A stretch of 64,000 nt of DNA from Anthoceros angustus (taxonomy: Eukaryota > Streptophyta > Anthocerotopsida > Anthocerotales > Anthocerotaceae): NCBI GenBank assembly GCA_010909165.1, contig MU008159.1, positions 1,240,001-1,304,000 of the forward strand. The letters run 5' to 3'. The notes under the pieces are model-generated. The model searched no databases, had not been told where the DNA came from, and saw only the letters and a list, made by a program, of their open reading frames with translations. This document shows, piece after piece, positions 1 to 12,429 of the stretch (position 1 is the stretch's first letter; every line of letters starts with the position of its first letter). The position numbers were made by a program, and so were the translations under genes.

Positions 1-1411
1 TCAAATTAAGAAGAAGTGCACGAGCGATGCACCCAGCGATCGCACAATTGTCTTTAATGTGAGTGGTTGAATGTGACACTTAGCAGCGATACCATCCATG
101 GAAGTGGATATAGCGGGTTATGTTTGTGGATCTGTGAAGGCCGTCGGTACCACCGCGATCAAGAACCGGCCTTTTACTTTCCTCGCCATGTATGACTCAT
201 TTGCTCATCCAGTTGGAGAGGGCGACATTGGTATATATACACCGTTCTCTTGGATGCATTGCATGGAAGTCTAAAGTTGGGCGTGGTGAACATATTAAAG
301 TATCACGGAGTATTGGCAAGTGAATCTAGACTTATTTCTTTCAAACATTAGGACCACGATCTCAAGTGTGCTCATTGAAATGGAGAAAGCTAGTAGTCTC
401 TGCAAACAAGAAAAGCAAATGAAATAGCTAGCACTTTAATGAAGCCCCCCATCAGCCCTAGCCTTAGAACAGCGTCAGCATGGAGGCCAATGGCGCTAAG
501 AGGAGTCGTAGCGTGTTAGTCCATAGACTTCCCTCTCAAAGGCACATCCATTTTCGTGGTGCAAAGAGGAGGCATAGGTCGTACAATAGCAACAAACCCT
601 CGCCCATGACCGATGCGATTGACATGTCCTAACTACAAAGGTCCGATTACCTCCATAAGATGGAACATCCATCATCATTCATCACGTGTCTGTGTAAACC
701 ACAAAATGAAAATTCTTTGAAAGCGAAAGGCACCACATGCAAGTGGCCTATGCTCCACATGTGATCACCTCGCTTCAAAATCGCGATGTTGCCCGCCGGT
801 CTTGCAAGGTAGAGCCAACATGTTCATGAGACTCTTACAGTCCTGTGTATGGAATTCAAGCGTTTCTTGCTCCATGGTGGACGACTATTATGACCTGCTG
901 CACTTGCCGTCGAAACATGCAATTACTGCAGCTAGCGATGAGGAGAGTCGGCGGTGTGCTATGCTCTATCTGCGGTGCTTAAGCACGGCTTGACCCATTT
1001 ATTGAGACAAAGTCACGAAGTGGGTGAGTGTGAGAAACGACTTCGTTTTCTCCGGTCCCGGCAATCTACTTGCATTCCCTTAACACCAAAGCTGAAATAC
1101 ATCTTCCAAAGCGAGAATGAATCTACCAAAATAGAAAGGGGAAGGTGGGGTTCTTGTGCCTTCATGAAGGAAGCACCTGCAGTGCAAGGCGGAGCTCTGG
1201 TAATCAAGCAACTCCTTAAATGCTTTGTCGGCGTCAGTGTTTTGCCATTGTCGGCTAATGTGGCAAATGTTATATTGAGCATATTCTAAGGTATATGCTA
1301 GTTATCGCATTAAAAATAGTGTTCGTAGTGGCATAACGATGGGCACCTAGAGTGATTCAGCATCCACCGACTAGCGGTATACACGGCCGCGTTTCCTACC
1401 GACCGCCAAAG
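1..1411. other. Gene-free stretch
   Basis: I recognise no gene here. The longest open frames (for example 954-1289 plus) have no domain I can name and overlap open frames on the other strand. It is probably decayed repeat DNA leading into the methyltransferase-like unit that begins near 1412. Confidence 0.5.
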
Positions 1412-2262
1412 TGGGCACCTCGACTTCATTACGGCATTTAGTCACGAAGGCTCTTATTCGGAAGCCCGGGTGTATCGAGTCTTAGCATCCACTTCTCATC
1501 CACCCTTCACGCATCCCCTCCTCCTCCCGGCTGGGCGTCCAGCGCCCCTCAGTGTAGAGCTGATGGCCCAATGAGCGGCAGGCGGCGTGTTGATTTACAA
1601 ATTTCGGGGCGGTAGGGTGGGATGCATGTCATTCACCGGCAAGGGTGTGCCATGGTCGGCGACTCAATTGTTGATCTCATTTGGCGGATGCACCGCACAA
1701 CCAGCGTCGTGGTTTTGAGGTGATTCACATCTATGGCGGCAGCGTTGCAGGCATAGTCATGAGACAACGGTGGCGGACTTCCTGGCGGTGGAAGCGATGG
1801 CGATGTGCGTGTTCCGGATATGGAGGGTGGAGCGGAGGATATGGTTGCCGGTGATGGCGACCTTTTGCATGCGATCCGAATGCGATGCGAGGCGGAAGGA
1901 TCGCACAAGAAGAACTCGATGCGGGGCGTTTAGCGGATGTCCGGTGCTCGGCGCTTATGACCGCCCGGCCCGGCCGTGTGCCACCACGAGGCGGCTCACG
2001 CACCATCCATCAGGACTTCTTGGTCACCCGATGGCGAGCGCATCGCGAATGTACCTCATTTGGCGCATTTGGTGAGCCGCGGATAACACCGGGCCTACTT
2101 GACAAGGTGGCAAAAGATGAGGATCTTGTGGGGCGGGTCAGGAATAGTATAGAGAATGTGCTACCCAGGCGGGAGCCAGCAGGCAGGAACTACGATGTGG
2201 AGGTGTTGCGAGTCTCGGACTTTGGTGAGAAGATCCTGACATTGTTGATTTTGGAAGCGAAG
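1412..2262 (+). pseudogene. Methyltransferase-like repeat unit, 5' half (copy 1)
   Basis: This stretch matches 24330-25115 along its whole length, starting at a shared GGCACCTCGACTTCATT. It encodes the N-terminal part of the protein whose C-terminal half carries methyltransferase-like motifs (see 24330-26217). The longest open piece is 1885-2364. Its shared segment reads GAFGEPRITPGLLDKVAKDE, then an IENVLP block, then VSDFGEKI at about 2208-2231. Similarity stops at about 2262, just before the motif IV-like segment of the full copy, so the catalytic half is absent. Many 1-6 base indels relative to copy 3 move the frame. Function cannot be inferred from this half alone. It lies tail-to-tail with the minus-strand DUF7869 element. 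Confidence 0.55.
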
Positions 2263-2952
2263 CTTGGAAACAATATCGCCGCCGGTGATGGCGGAGTTAC
2301 CGTCTTGGGGAGTCGTCCAAGAGCTAATGTGGTCAAGTGGTCCCACAGGATCTTTGTTTGGTGATTGTGAGGCCATCCAGTTGGAGTTGCGAGATGATGC
2401 CTCGCCACATCAAAATAAAGGTGAGGATTCGTTATAACGAAACTATGGCATTTATAGCGTAAAATCTCCGGCCAAAGCTAGAATGGATTTGGTCTTAGAG
2501 AAGCATTGTTCAGGGCTGTTAGCGCCGATTTAAGCGAAGCGAATAAATAGCCCTGGGTAAAAAAGGGTTTCTCTCGCAATAAGGGGTTTTAAGGCAAAAC
2601 TCCGTCTTTTCTTAAGAGCAAACGCCACAAGCGGATAGGTCTTCTCGGTTTTTAACGCCAATGTGCACTGGGCTTGGAATGAGTGATCAATTCGGTGCCC
2701 GTTACGCATGTTTTGGCGCTACCGTGTCTCCATGCACAAGTAAATGAGCCATTTAAGAAGGTGTAAATGAAATGAAATATGTGTTTTGATAGGTTTTCAG
2801 CATGTCTCCATGTCATCCAAAGCGTGGGGTTTGCTCGCTTGCCTCCGGATGAGTCGCGCTCCGTTCCTCATCTCGCGGAGAATTATATAGAATCATAAAA
2901 CATGAAGTTTGATCAACTCGCAATGCAAAATCGCTATTTTCAAATATAGGTG
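2263..2952. other. Spacer without recognisable gene
   Basis: Short AT-leaning non-coding DNA between the truncated methyltransferase-like unit and the end of the minus-strand DUF7869 element. I see no RNA gene or repeat here. Confidence 0.4.
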
Positions 2953-3576
2953 CTACTCAACTGGTGGTGTCTGAAGATCATCTCTTCCATCTACCATTAG
3001 GGATCGCAAATAGAGGACAAAATGATTCGCTGCCGTTTTTCCTTCTAGTCCGTCGGACGCTGGTTGGGAGCTATCTTCAAACATGCCTTCGAAAACCCCG
3101 ACTGGGTTAGGATCTCCAATACCTCGTCCGTGTGTCCGTCTCGCAATTGGTCCAGAACTAATGCTTTGGCCGGCATGGACTCGCGGATCATCCTCAACTC
3201 GAACATGGTCTTGGGTTTTAATATCATTGACCATGACTGTATGGTGAAACGTTTCTCCTCGCGCCTCAAGGTGGTGGGCTGAGCCCTTGTCGTTATTCCC
3301 AGCTTCCGCGATTTGCATATGGTGGAGTTCAAATAGCTTGGTCTTTATGAGCTCTTGGGTTCTCACATAAAGCGTGCTCTCTCGCGTCAGGGCAAACCCA
3401 TATGAAAGAATAAAGGTCTCCGCCAGCACAAGGCGATCGAGATGCTTCGGACGCTTCCGCCTTTGACGTAGAGCATTCTTGTCCACTTGATTGGGTGGCA
3501 AAATCTCTTGGTATATGACCTTCAAATGCATTGTTGTTCTCCGTAACCCACCATTGCCACTGAGGTGGTTCGTCAA
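2953..3576 (-). CDS. C-terminal ORF of the minus-strand DUF7869 element
   Basis: An open frame of 207 codons. Around residues 39-70 it has a PKHLDRL segment, an F-ALTR segment and IKTKLFEL. The plus-strand element at 28490-28620 preserves these in the same order as KHLQSL, FALTR (after a frame shift) and IKTKVFEL. This cross-strand, cross-copy conservation shows that the frame was genuinely coding. The remaining residues are polar and low in complexity (HHLEARGETFHH), with no domain that I recognise. It was probably the C-terminal portion of the DUF7869 protein or a second product of the same element. The annotated ATG may be internal to the former reading frame. Confidence 0.5.
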   Translation of the reverse strand: MTNHLSGNGGLRRTTMHLKVIYQEILPPNQVDKNALRQRRKRPKHLDRLVLAETFILSYGFALTRESTLYVRTQELIKTKLFELHHMQIAEAGNNDKGSAHHLEARGETFHHTVMVNDIKTQDHVRVEDDPRVHAGQSISSGPIARRTHGRGIGDPNPVGVFEGMFEDSSQPASDGLEGKTAANHFVLYLRSLMVDGRDDLQTPPVE

Positions 3577-4122
3577 AATCTAGGTTCTCCTACGCAACCC
3601 AAAAGGCTGTTTTGGTCATCCGCCTCACATGCAGCAATCATATAGCCCATGGATCTCGACCACATCTCTCCGAACCGTGCACTTTCCTTGCCCTTGCGCT
3701 TCGGATATAATTACCAAGGTACATGCCTCGTTCCTTGCTCACCGGACAGAGAAGCGAACATCCGGCACAAGGATGGTATCGCTTATTTCGCCTCTACCGA
3801 TTGTACCCGCCATGGTATCTCTAGCTCATGGTCGGCCCTGGAGATTTTCGTCGGAGCTTGTGACTCCCAAAAGCCGTTCCACCATATCTTGTCGGCCTTT
3901 GGTAAGTGTACGCATCGGCTCTTGAGTGCCTTCACGATGCCATCCAATGATCTATGAGGGTTGGGATCGGAGCTTTCCCATGTACTTGTAGTGCACTGAG
4001 GTGCCCCACGGATGGGGGTTTCGGGATGGCGAAGAAACTCAAGTCCCTCGTCGGGTTCCGGTGAGGTGGTTGATAAATATTTGCCGCACTACAACCATGC
4101 CCGCTGTTCTTCTCTCGTGATT

Positions 4123-4670
4123 TTAAATTGATGTTGATAATTGTGGTTGTTCAAGCGTCCAAGCTGCAGCATCCGTGCCCCCTTTTACCCATCGAAGGCC
4201 ATACATACCATCCATCAACCGGTAATCACTTTCATACGGATTTGGGGTATACGCTTGTTCAATAAGCGTCATCGAGTTAAGTGACATTGCCTTCTTATGT
4301 CTTAGACTTTTGAAAAACAAGAGAACATTTGATCCAAATCATGGGTGTGCCCGACGAAGGAATCCAACTTTAACCTTCTCGAATACCCGCTTCTTCACCC
4401 GGCATACTCAGATATGCAAACAACGGCATATTCTTGTTCTCCAGCGGTGTTGTCCAATTGAAGGTAAAGGTCTTTGGCAAGACCGTCATAGTTGAGTATA
4501 ATATCTTGAATAATATGTATCGTCGAGTTGGCATCATTGCGGATGTTCGGATAGTTGACATACACCTTCGTCTTCATCACATTATTGTATACCAAACAAC
4601 CAACAACATGAACACGAATTAACCCATCGGAAATCTTTTGGAGGCCAAGTCGAGCTGCTTTCTGGTCCAT
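4123..4670 (-). pseudogene. DUF7869-like domain fragment
   Basis: The minus-strand translation begins MDQKAARLGLQKISDGLIRV and continues with HVVGCLVYNN, YVNYPNIRNDANSTIHII and the diagnostic LYLQLDNTAGEQEY block. The same core on the plus strand (27220-27600) has GMDQK, GLHVLGVLVFNY and VGFLLVGHTHDRL. The family signature is LQLDNT-x3-N near the middle followed by VGHTHED or VGHTHD. Here the frame breaks after the LQLDNT block, and the downstream piece (4320-4123) keeps the LRHKKAMSL and AYTPNPYES segments that normally follow the VGHTHD motif. The domain is probably nuclease-related, but this is unproven. Confidence 0.6.
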
Positions 4671-5047
4671 TCCATCTATGGCAATTCCAATATATCGGCT
4701 GGTTGTCCGCGCACTTCAGCCGATGCTTCGCTAGCCGATCGCTCTTGTTTTAAGCGAACTGCTGGAGCGATTCGCTCTCAAAGCGTTACGCCAAAGAACC
4801 ATGACGATGAGATTCTTATATTGCATAGCGAGGCGCGGTTGGCGCTTGTGACTGGTGCGGCGCGGGCGCACTGGGCAGGTCTTGGCAGCGGCGCAGCTCG
4901 GCGCCTCACGCCTTGCGGCCTTGGCTGCGCGCACACTGCGCCTTGCTTGGCTGCTCGTGATCGTGCACTCCCTCTGTCTTGGCCGTCACCTTTACTCTGT
5001 CGCCTGCTTGGCCCAGTCCTTACACTTGGACCTACCTTGATCTTCGA

Positions 5048-5977
5048 TCATCGTGGTCGAATGGCCGTCTTGATAGTTTCACACATTTGTTTGGGCGCAC
5101 TTGGGATCTTGACATTGGGAAGTGCATCTTCCATAATGCGCAAAATGAGAGTGAGATCGTTTGACATCCACGTGCCACCTCCGTTTGTAGTCTTGGAAGA
5201 TCTCTCCTTGATAGGAGTCGCGGGTTGAACAACGCGTTTGGCATCGCTCTGCAGATATCTTAAAAATTGGTCCATCCAAGCAATGCATTCTAGCACATGG
5301 TCTTGCTTTGGACGGGCTTGGACCTTCATTCATGGTGGTGTGTTAGGAGAACCATTTGTCGGATCGTGATACCTTCTCCATCCAATGCGAGAACACCTTG
5401 CGAAAACTTGAACACAACATTGCGTTCGAGGTCTCGGGAGGTAGTTGATCACCTTTGTTGTGTCGGGATAGAGTTGAACTACCTCAGCGGCTTTCCAATC
5501 TGAGTTCTTGTTCGACCCATTCCCAGAGCGATACCTAAGGTTTTCTATATGTTTCCTTCCAACTTCGACCAAACATCCTTTGCTACAACAATGTGACGAC
5601 CATACTTTCACAAGATCGCTCATTGGAGCACAACCTTTGAGCACGCTTCCGTCTGTTGGGATATTGCAGTCCTTCAAAAGCCATATGTCTGATGTAATCT
5701 TCGATGGAGCGATGAAACGTCTTCTGGTCGCATCGGAGAATAGCGGCCAGCCGTCGAGAGCATCTTCTTTTGCGGAGGCCCACGTCACAGCCACTTCCTT
5801 GTTAGGGATCGTCAAAAGAATTAGGCCTTGGAGAAGAAGAACTTCGTCATTCTCTAATGGAGTCGTATCCATGACCATTACCGTTTTGGAATAGAAGCAT
5901 CGGCGTAGTTTCCATAACAGCGAACTTTGTTGCGCGATGTCTCGATGTCCCGGGAGGCGTTGAAATAGCTCCACCAT
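5048..5977 (-). CDS. Upstream ORF region of the minus-strand DUF7869 element
   Basis: Two adjoining minus-strand open frames (5977-5330, 215 codons; 5329-5048, 93 codons) lie upstream of the DUF7869 core. I recognise no domain. The first has an unusual mixture of tryptophans and charged residues (AVTWASAKEDALDGWPLF, TSDIWLLKDCNIPTDGSVL), suggesting a folded protein rather than chance. The second contains ECIAWMDQFLRYLQSDAKR and a basic C terminus. They may be the N-terminal part of the element's main protein or a separate accessory product. The plus-strand element has no clearly matching region in this window. Confidence 0.35.
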
Positions 5978-6080
5978 TGTCCTCTACATTCAGTCGCGCA
6001 ATCAAATGCCATGCCGCTTCCCCGATTACGCCATATTTGAGGAGGCTGCATTGCGATATCTTTGGATCAAGTATCCACAA

Positions 6081-7450
6081 GGTGAGGCGAGAATGTGAAA
6101 AGGATAGTGGCCCGTAATCGAAACGTTCAAATTAGGGGACTTCATGGTTGGACATAGTGATGTGACCATAAAATAAACTCTACATAGCGGCAATAGCCTT
6201 GGGTGAGTTTATAAACCCAGTTACTTAACCCTTGGTTAAAAACTCGAGGTGTCAAGCCTGAATTAACCATGGTTCCATCTTAAGCGAGGGGCATCCAAAA
6301 AATTCCGTTTTAGGGTTAAACACAGGTTTTAGGTAGCGGTGCCTCCTCTGTTCCTCGGCGTTTTGGGTCCAGTGCGACGGATTGTGCAGGGTGTGTGGCG
6401 GGTGGCAAGCGAGTAGAGTAGCAGCGAGGGCGGGGCAGTTGTTGAAGGGAGAGCAGTCACAGCGCCTCGGAATTTGTGGGCTGATCTCATGCTCGGGAAG
6501 CTGCGAGGTGGGCCCGTAAGGGCACCTTGAGGGCCCACCATAGGCCGGGCGCGCCTGGGCTGCAAAGCGCCAGGCGGATGAGGCCTTGGGCGCCCCTGAG
6601 GGCCTTGTAAGCGCCCACACGGGAGCTGCTGATGAGCGCCTAAGCACACCAGGGGGCGTGCCCTGTGAAGACGCCTACGTGCGCAGGCTTCATCGTGCGT
6701 GCCAGAGGCACCGCGGGGGTGTATGAGGCCATGCAGGCGTGAGGCGGGCGTGCGCCCAGGTGCTCATCGCCTTCCTCCGGTGTCTCCTCGGTGGCTTGTT
6801 CGATCAATCGCGGTTCTGTTCATAACGGTGGAGAAAATGTTTTGGTGATTTGCAGTGTAGGCAGGCGGAGGCTCTACGCTTGAGAGGTCGTAAACGTGTT
6901 CTGGCGAGATCTAAGAATCATCACCGACCTTCTCGAAGTGCGAAATAGCAGCGGTTGGTGCCTTCAATTCTTCTCTTGTAAGTTTGCTAACATGTGACGA
7001 TTTTATTCTGCGTGTTTTTTTCCGGATGTAGCCGGTAGTGGGAGAAAAGTTAAATGCGGAAAGCCAGCGTGGTGGACCGTCCTCCCGGCAACCTCCTCAA
7101 GCGAGTGCTGCAGGCAGGGGCTGTCTTGAGCGGGGAAACGAGGGGGTGATGGCACAGTGGTGCGAGCACGAAGGCCAAGCAATCGAGTTGCCCAGGCGGG
7201 ATTGAGTTGCACATAGGAACTCACAAGGAAGAGGTGGGCGTCCCAAGGCTTGAAGGGAAGAGGCGAGGAAGGAGCATGTTAGGTAGAATAGTACCCAGAC
7301 ATTGTTTGTGAATTAGGCATTGTGCGGCACTACGCTCGAGAACCCTTTCACTTCGCCGCGAAAGGAGGCGCCTTGAAGGAGATATGTGCACATCTTCCAG
7401 CAGGGTCTACTTGACAGTAGATGGTGCATCCATGAAGGCATTCACTCGGG
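6081..7450. other. GC-rich stretch without recognisable gene
   Basis: About 1.4 kb. The interval 6350-6780 is markedly GC-rich, with recurring GGCGCC- and GGGCGC-containing words. Open frames here exist on several frames at once, as expected for GC-rich non-coding DNA. No RNA gene or domain was recognised. Confidence 0.4.
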
Positions 7451-8545
7451 GCCAACTTTGATCCAATCCCGATGTTATGGGTCAATGGATACATGGACGT
7501 GTTGAAGACAGGAAGATAGTGGTGGGCTACATCCTATGGGCGGAAGTACGAGTCGGATCAAATGTGAGTGAAGCTTTTGATACGCACTATGAAGAAGTTT
7601 TACATGAAGACTTCTAATTGTATCGGATGCTTGTCTTGGCTGAGACGACAAGTTGATTGCGAGCACAGCCTTGGCAACAGCCGCGTCCAAACGAGACTTG
7701 ATGTTGCTCTTACTTTCGTTTAACTTGTCTGCTAAGCCACATGTCTCTTGCAGCAATGGGGAAGAAATAATACAGATCAAATATGGACCATGTCTTGAAA
7801 AGGTATGAAGCACCGGTAGGATAGAGAGGTTGAGGATGGCCTTGAAATCAACCAAAATGGAGGACATAGAGGGGAGGCGGACCTTTCGTGAAGGATTGTT
7901 CGAGACTCCGCCAGAAAGGAAGCAAGGTAAAGACGTGAATGAGGGCTAAGACAGACGCGGGACAATCCGGCGGTCCTCAAATGCGTAATCGAGTTGTTTG
8001 CGCCATCAGCAGGCAAGTGTTGACATCTAGAAAACATCCGAAGTGTATGCGATAATGATAGATGTCGTCCCGAAGAGAAGAGCGCAAGCTAGGCCCTGGC
8101 AAAACCAAAAGCAGGGACATAGAGACCTCTCTAATTGTTCGAGAAATTCGGGAAAGTCCGCAAAAGCGTGAAGGGCTAAGCATACGGACGTGAATAGCGA
8201 TCCTCAGCGACTGATAACCATGGCTGCTATCACCAAGACGATCGTAAGCTACTGATTATCCTCTAACCCAGTCGAGGTCGCTCACAGATCAAGATGCATC
8301 CCTCCACACGGACATGAGTGCCATCCATAAGCTGGGCGGCTGAAACATGCTCGTCCAAGAGGTAGATGGAGTAAGGACCAGCATCTTCTCGAAATAAAAG
8401 GGACCGGTCACGAGAAGTACTTCTCGTTTGTATGATAGACCCAAGAGAGTGCCCAACCGTCGATGACTACGATAAGGATCAGCTGAAGAAACAACAATAC
8501 ACTATGGGAGTCTTAGGTGGAAATCACAGCTTCTATGCTTTTGTA
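7451..8545 (+). pseudogene. Degenerate coding remnant with ParB-like GGNHS motif
   Basis: The plus strand holds broken coding-like sequence. The best part, about 8440-8535, reads MIDPRECPTVDDYDKDQL and then YTMGVLGGNHSFYAFVNDLD. The preceding 7450-8280 stretch is full of stops in every frame. The hydrophobic run ending in GGNHS is reminiscent of the ParB/Srx-fold motif (GxHR or DGNHR), which in some mobile-element proteins precedes a DNA methyltransferase domain. A methyltransferase-like C terminus lies further along the same strand at 17237-18343, separated by two 3.8 kb repeats. The ParB assignment rests on one short motif and could be wrong. Sequence ends at the boundary of repeat A. Confidence 0.3.
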
Positions 8546-11500
8546 AACGACTTAGACTCGGAAACCCCCTATTGAAATGTGCTTGAAGTAGTTTTTTTTG
8601 TTTTTGGGTCAAGTGTGGTGTGAAAATAAGACAGGTTGACAGTAGGCAAGGGTATTTATAGTAGAAATGACCTTGGCCTATGGGGTTTTCTTGTTTTTAT
8701 TTCTTAGATTAGATAATAAGTGGTCGAGACTGCTGATGTTCCAGCAGCCTTAGTGTAGGATATCCTCTAAAAGTCTATATATGTGAGGTAGGGGTTGGCG
8801 TATTTAGGGTTTGTCGATCTATGGGGTTAGAATCGAATGCAGCCGGTGATGTTGAAAGGGTGAGAGGTTGGAAGGGGATGGCCCAGGGGGTCGTGGAAAG
8901 AGGAAATGGTCGTGAGGCGGCCGTGATGAGGAAGCTTGGGAACAACCCTAAAGAAATTTGAAAGTAACGTTAATGGCGACAATGGTGGAGCGAAGTGAAA
9001 GCGTGAGCCGCATGACCTTGGGGCATCGAGGAGAAATTTGAGAGGATACGCGTCCATGGAGAGGCCGAGGAGGCTAATCAGCGGAGGAGGCAGCCTCAAA
9101 CCCTCACCCGGTGAGGTCGCCAACAGAGGAAGGGGCGCTGGCTGGCGTTGTTGAGGAGGTAGGAACACTGGACGGTGACCTGAGAATTTGGCAAGACTTC
9201 ACCCATTTGGTGAGGTCGAGGGGCTGTGAGGATGGCGCCCAAGGTCCTGGTGAGATTGTGCTTGCCCAATGGCCAAACATGGATCATTGGAAGTCCGAGG
9301 GGAATTGGTGAAGGGCTGGGGCTGGGTTTCATGGAGAAGCGCTGGAATTACATGAACACAGGGGAGTGGTCATCCGAAGGCAAGCAATCGGGAAGGGGAT
9401 TAGGCGAGGCCCAGGATTGGGATCTGGAATTGGTTAGGAGGGTGTATGGGCGATAAGGAGGCGGTGGTTTGGTGATGGAACCTTCCGGAAAAAGCCGGCG
9501 GCCATACTGGTTAAGGCGGGCGTGTCAGGAACAATTTGGGCGGCCTTGCAGCAACAGTTGATGGGCTGGCGGATGGCTCCTATGTTTCTTCTGACACAAG
9601 CGGGATTATTTGTCGACCACTTCTGCTGTTCCTCCATGAAGTTGTCGAAAATCGATTGAGACGGTCTCTTGACAAATTGTGTGAGAGGATGAACTGATTC
9701 TCCTACCCTCGGCCCTCTCTAATTTCACCTTTCGGTCCATCTTTGTCGCATGCTGCCGGTGGATTGTGGCCTCCTTCACATGTGGAAGCCGGTTAGGGAG
9801 GTGAAGTGGAAGGCGGAGGAGCCCAAGGAGGAATCGAGTGGAATCGACGGTGGGAGTCTGGCTGCGGGCAGCTACGAGGAAGAAGGAAATTTCCACCAAG
9901 AAGGAAGGCCGGGGTGCGGGCCTCGGCGAAAAGGTGAAGGTGTGGCAGCGTCACTGGTCAGCGGCGCCCTGCAGTAAAGGCCAATCGGCAGGTTGAGGTG
10001 GCGGAAGAAGAGGCGCGGTCGGAGGAAGACGGTGTCTTGACACGGATCACGGATGATGAACCAACCCGGAGGTAGTGACCTCGAGCGGACCTCTCCTCGG
10101 CATGGGAGGAGATTTTCAAGGGACTCCAGGCAGTGGATGCGGTGAATTGGTGAGGGTCGCACCCTTTGGGAAGGAAAGTGCTCGGCGGAGGATGGCGTGC
10201 GGGGCCGCCTGTGGTGGATTGCGGGGGCCCGGATGGTGATCCGGGCCCAAGTTGTTAGATCAAGCGGCCTTGGCTCTCACATGGCTCGTGTGCAAGGCGG
10301 GAGGAAGTAGTGAAGGCCGGGTTTGTGAAGGGAGGCCAAGCGCAACAGCTGGAGGAAGACAAGCGAGACCTAGAGGAAAAAAGGGCCAAGATTCGAGAGG
10401 ATTTGTCGGGGCTCGGGGAGAAGTTCTGAGGCCATGTCAGTGAGCTCATGGCTCAAATTAAGGATGCCCATGAGGGGAACGGGAGATGCGGGAGGCATTG
10501 CGAGCCCGAGCAGAGGCGGCCTCTGTGGAGAAGGAAAGGCCGGGCGGAGCAGTATAAGCAGGAGGCGGGATGAGGCACGTGGCCGAGCGGAAAGGATAAG
10601 GGAAGGGGCGAGGTGGCGGGACCACGGGGGTAGTGGAAGGAACTACCGCGGGGAAGCGACAAGCGGTGGCGAAACACCTACGGGGTTCTTTGAGCAGGGC
10701 GGCGTCGTGGAGTCCACTGCGGCAGTGAGGCACTTGCAGGCATTGGGCCCGGCGGCGGGAGAGGCGGCGGGCGCCTCGCGAGGACATGGGCCAAGCAACC
10801 GGTGTAGCCGGGAGGAGGTAAGCACCTCAGTGCGGAGGTCCTATTATGTTGCGGCACATGGATGAGAAACTTATGTTCTGGTCTATATGTGAATGGGGAG
10901 CGTGCTTAACCTCCTTTGTCCATGTGCGTGTGGAAATAGGAGGGATCGGGGCCTACCTCTCAGTGAGGACTCAAGTGCATACTTCTGCTACTGCCAGTGT
11001 GGGGTTGGCCCCTATTATGCGGAGGCGACTTTGGAGGAGTTAAGTGAGGAGGAGGTCCGGGCTTGGGTGGGCGAGGCAGTAATAATCCTCGGCAATAGGC
11101 GGCAAGCGGAAGGCAGAAGCTCAGGCGATACACCTCAAATTAGGGCGTCCGGCGGTGGCGGTGAGGTGGTATTGTGGATCGGATCGGCGTGGCGGGAGGG
11201 CTCGTGGCGGCGATGGAGGGCGAAGGGCCGAGGCGGCCAAGTCGAGGGCGCGCGGATAAGCGTGGCGAGATGGTGATAGCATCCTAAGGATAGATTTGGT
11301 TAGGATCTTGCTTGGACCTAAGATCGCTCCGAATTGTGGGTGCGTCCCTTCATGATAGCCATCTTGGGACCTAAAAATCAGGGCATGGCCCATCCGATGT
11401 ATAAGAGAGTGTGCCTCGCGATAATTTGGTTGAGATCCCACCCGCATGGCTGGTTGGAGCGTCCAGGTCGGAGTGGTGTGAGGCAGCTCCTAGGGGTGGT

Positions 11501-12412
11501 CGAGCTTGCTCATGAGGCAGCGGAGGAGGTGAGTGGCGATCCTCGGCGGAGGGAAATCGAGGATTGGCGGCGGAGGCTTGCTGTGGCTTTTGTGGCCATT
11601 CTTCCTCCTTACCCTTCCTTTTGTTGTTCGAAATTAAGAGTGTATGTGGTGTGGTGAATGGGCACGAGGCGTGTCGAGAGAAAAGTGGAAGAAGTGAATC
11701 GAGGAGGAGAAAGAGTGGGTGAGTGTCAGCGATCACGAGGTGTAAGGCGGTGTGAGAAGTTGAGGAAGAGAACTAACTAAGCGATGGTGGAAATTGCGGT
11801 CGAGAGGATCCCAAAAGCTTTGTTCGTGAAGGTGAGCACAGAGGAAATATCATTCCTTCGAATTGTGTGAAGCTGTGTGTGTGTGTGAAGCGGTTGAGAG
11901 GGATCTGTGGGCGTGGTCCCTAAGAATCGATGTGTGTGTGAGTACGGGTGTGGGGTGCGAGGCCATCAAAACCTGATCTGGAAGTGCCGGTGTGCCGCCT
12001 GTATTGATAGGGACCTGGGCGCCAGCGCGCCGTGCGCCGAGGATGAGCCGCTAGGGTTTGGTGTGGGACCCACCTACCGGTGGTCGTCAGTAACTACCGG
12101 TGGTAGTGATGAGCCACATGCAGAGTAGCTCTCGGGGAGAACCGAGGAGGGTCGTAGAATAAGTTTGAGGTCGTGGAAAAGATCCATGGTAGTTAGACAA
12201 GTTGGAAAGTAGTAGTGAGGCGAAAAGATGGGTGAGGAGGAGGAATAGTGAAAAGTCCTAACTTAGGTAAAGGTGAGTAACGATAGAGTTAGCGTCTCTT
12301 GGCACAAATCATTCCCTTGGGAGCGAATCCCAAGACTACTACTTTGACATTTAGGGTAAATGTAGACCTCACTATGTCAAGGACACGGGACACAAGTTAC
12401 ACTCCTGACGCC
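8545..12412 (+). repeat. 3.9 kb direct repeat, copy A
   Basis: This segment matches 12935-16642 end to end in the same orientation, from a shared CTCGGAAACCCC at the left to a shared stretch near ACCTCACTATGTCAAGGACA on the right. Anchors in both copies include CTATATATGTGAG, GCCCAATGGCC (9265 and 13590), GGATCGGGGCCTACCTC (10945 and 15270) and GCGTCTCTTGGCACAAA. It has degenerate coding capacity: a coiled-coil-like stretch about 10290-10600 (EEAKRK, AKIQED and QIKDAHEGN segments in shifting frames) and a block with EATLEELSEEEVRAW (about 11020-11070). No reverse transcriptase, integrase or transposase was recognised. Divergence between the copies is dominated by short indels. Confidence 0.6.
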
Positions 12413-12429
12413 TTTCCGGAGACTATACG

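Larger units (their letters stand above)
2953..6080 (-). mobile_element. Decayed DUF7869-type transposable element
   Basis: On the minus strand this region holds, in order, an uncharacterised open region (5977-5048), a DUF7869-like core (4670-4123) and a C-terminal ORF (3576-2953). The core and the tail both have homologues in the same order and at similar spacing on the plus strand at 26900-28838, so both are remnants of one family. DUF7869 proteins are widespread multicopy proteins linked to transposons. The catalytic mechanism is not known to me. I could not find terminal inverted repeats, so the outer ends are approximate. Frameshifts between the pieces show that it is dead. Confidence 0.6.
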
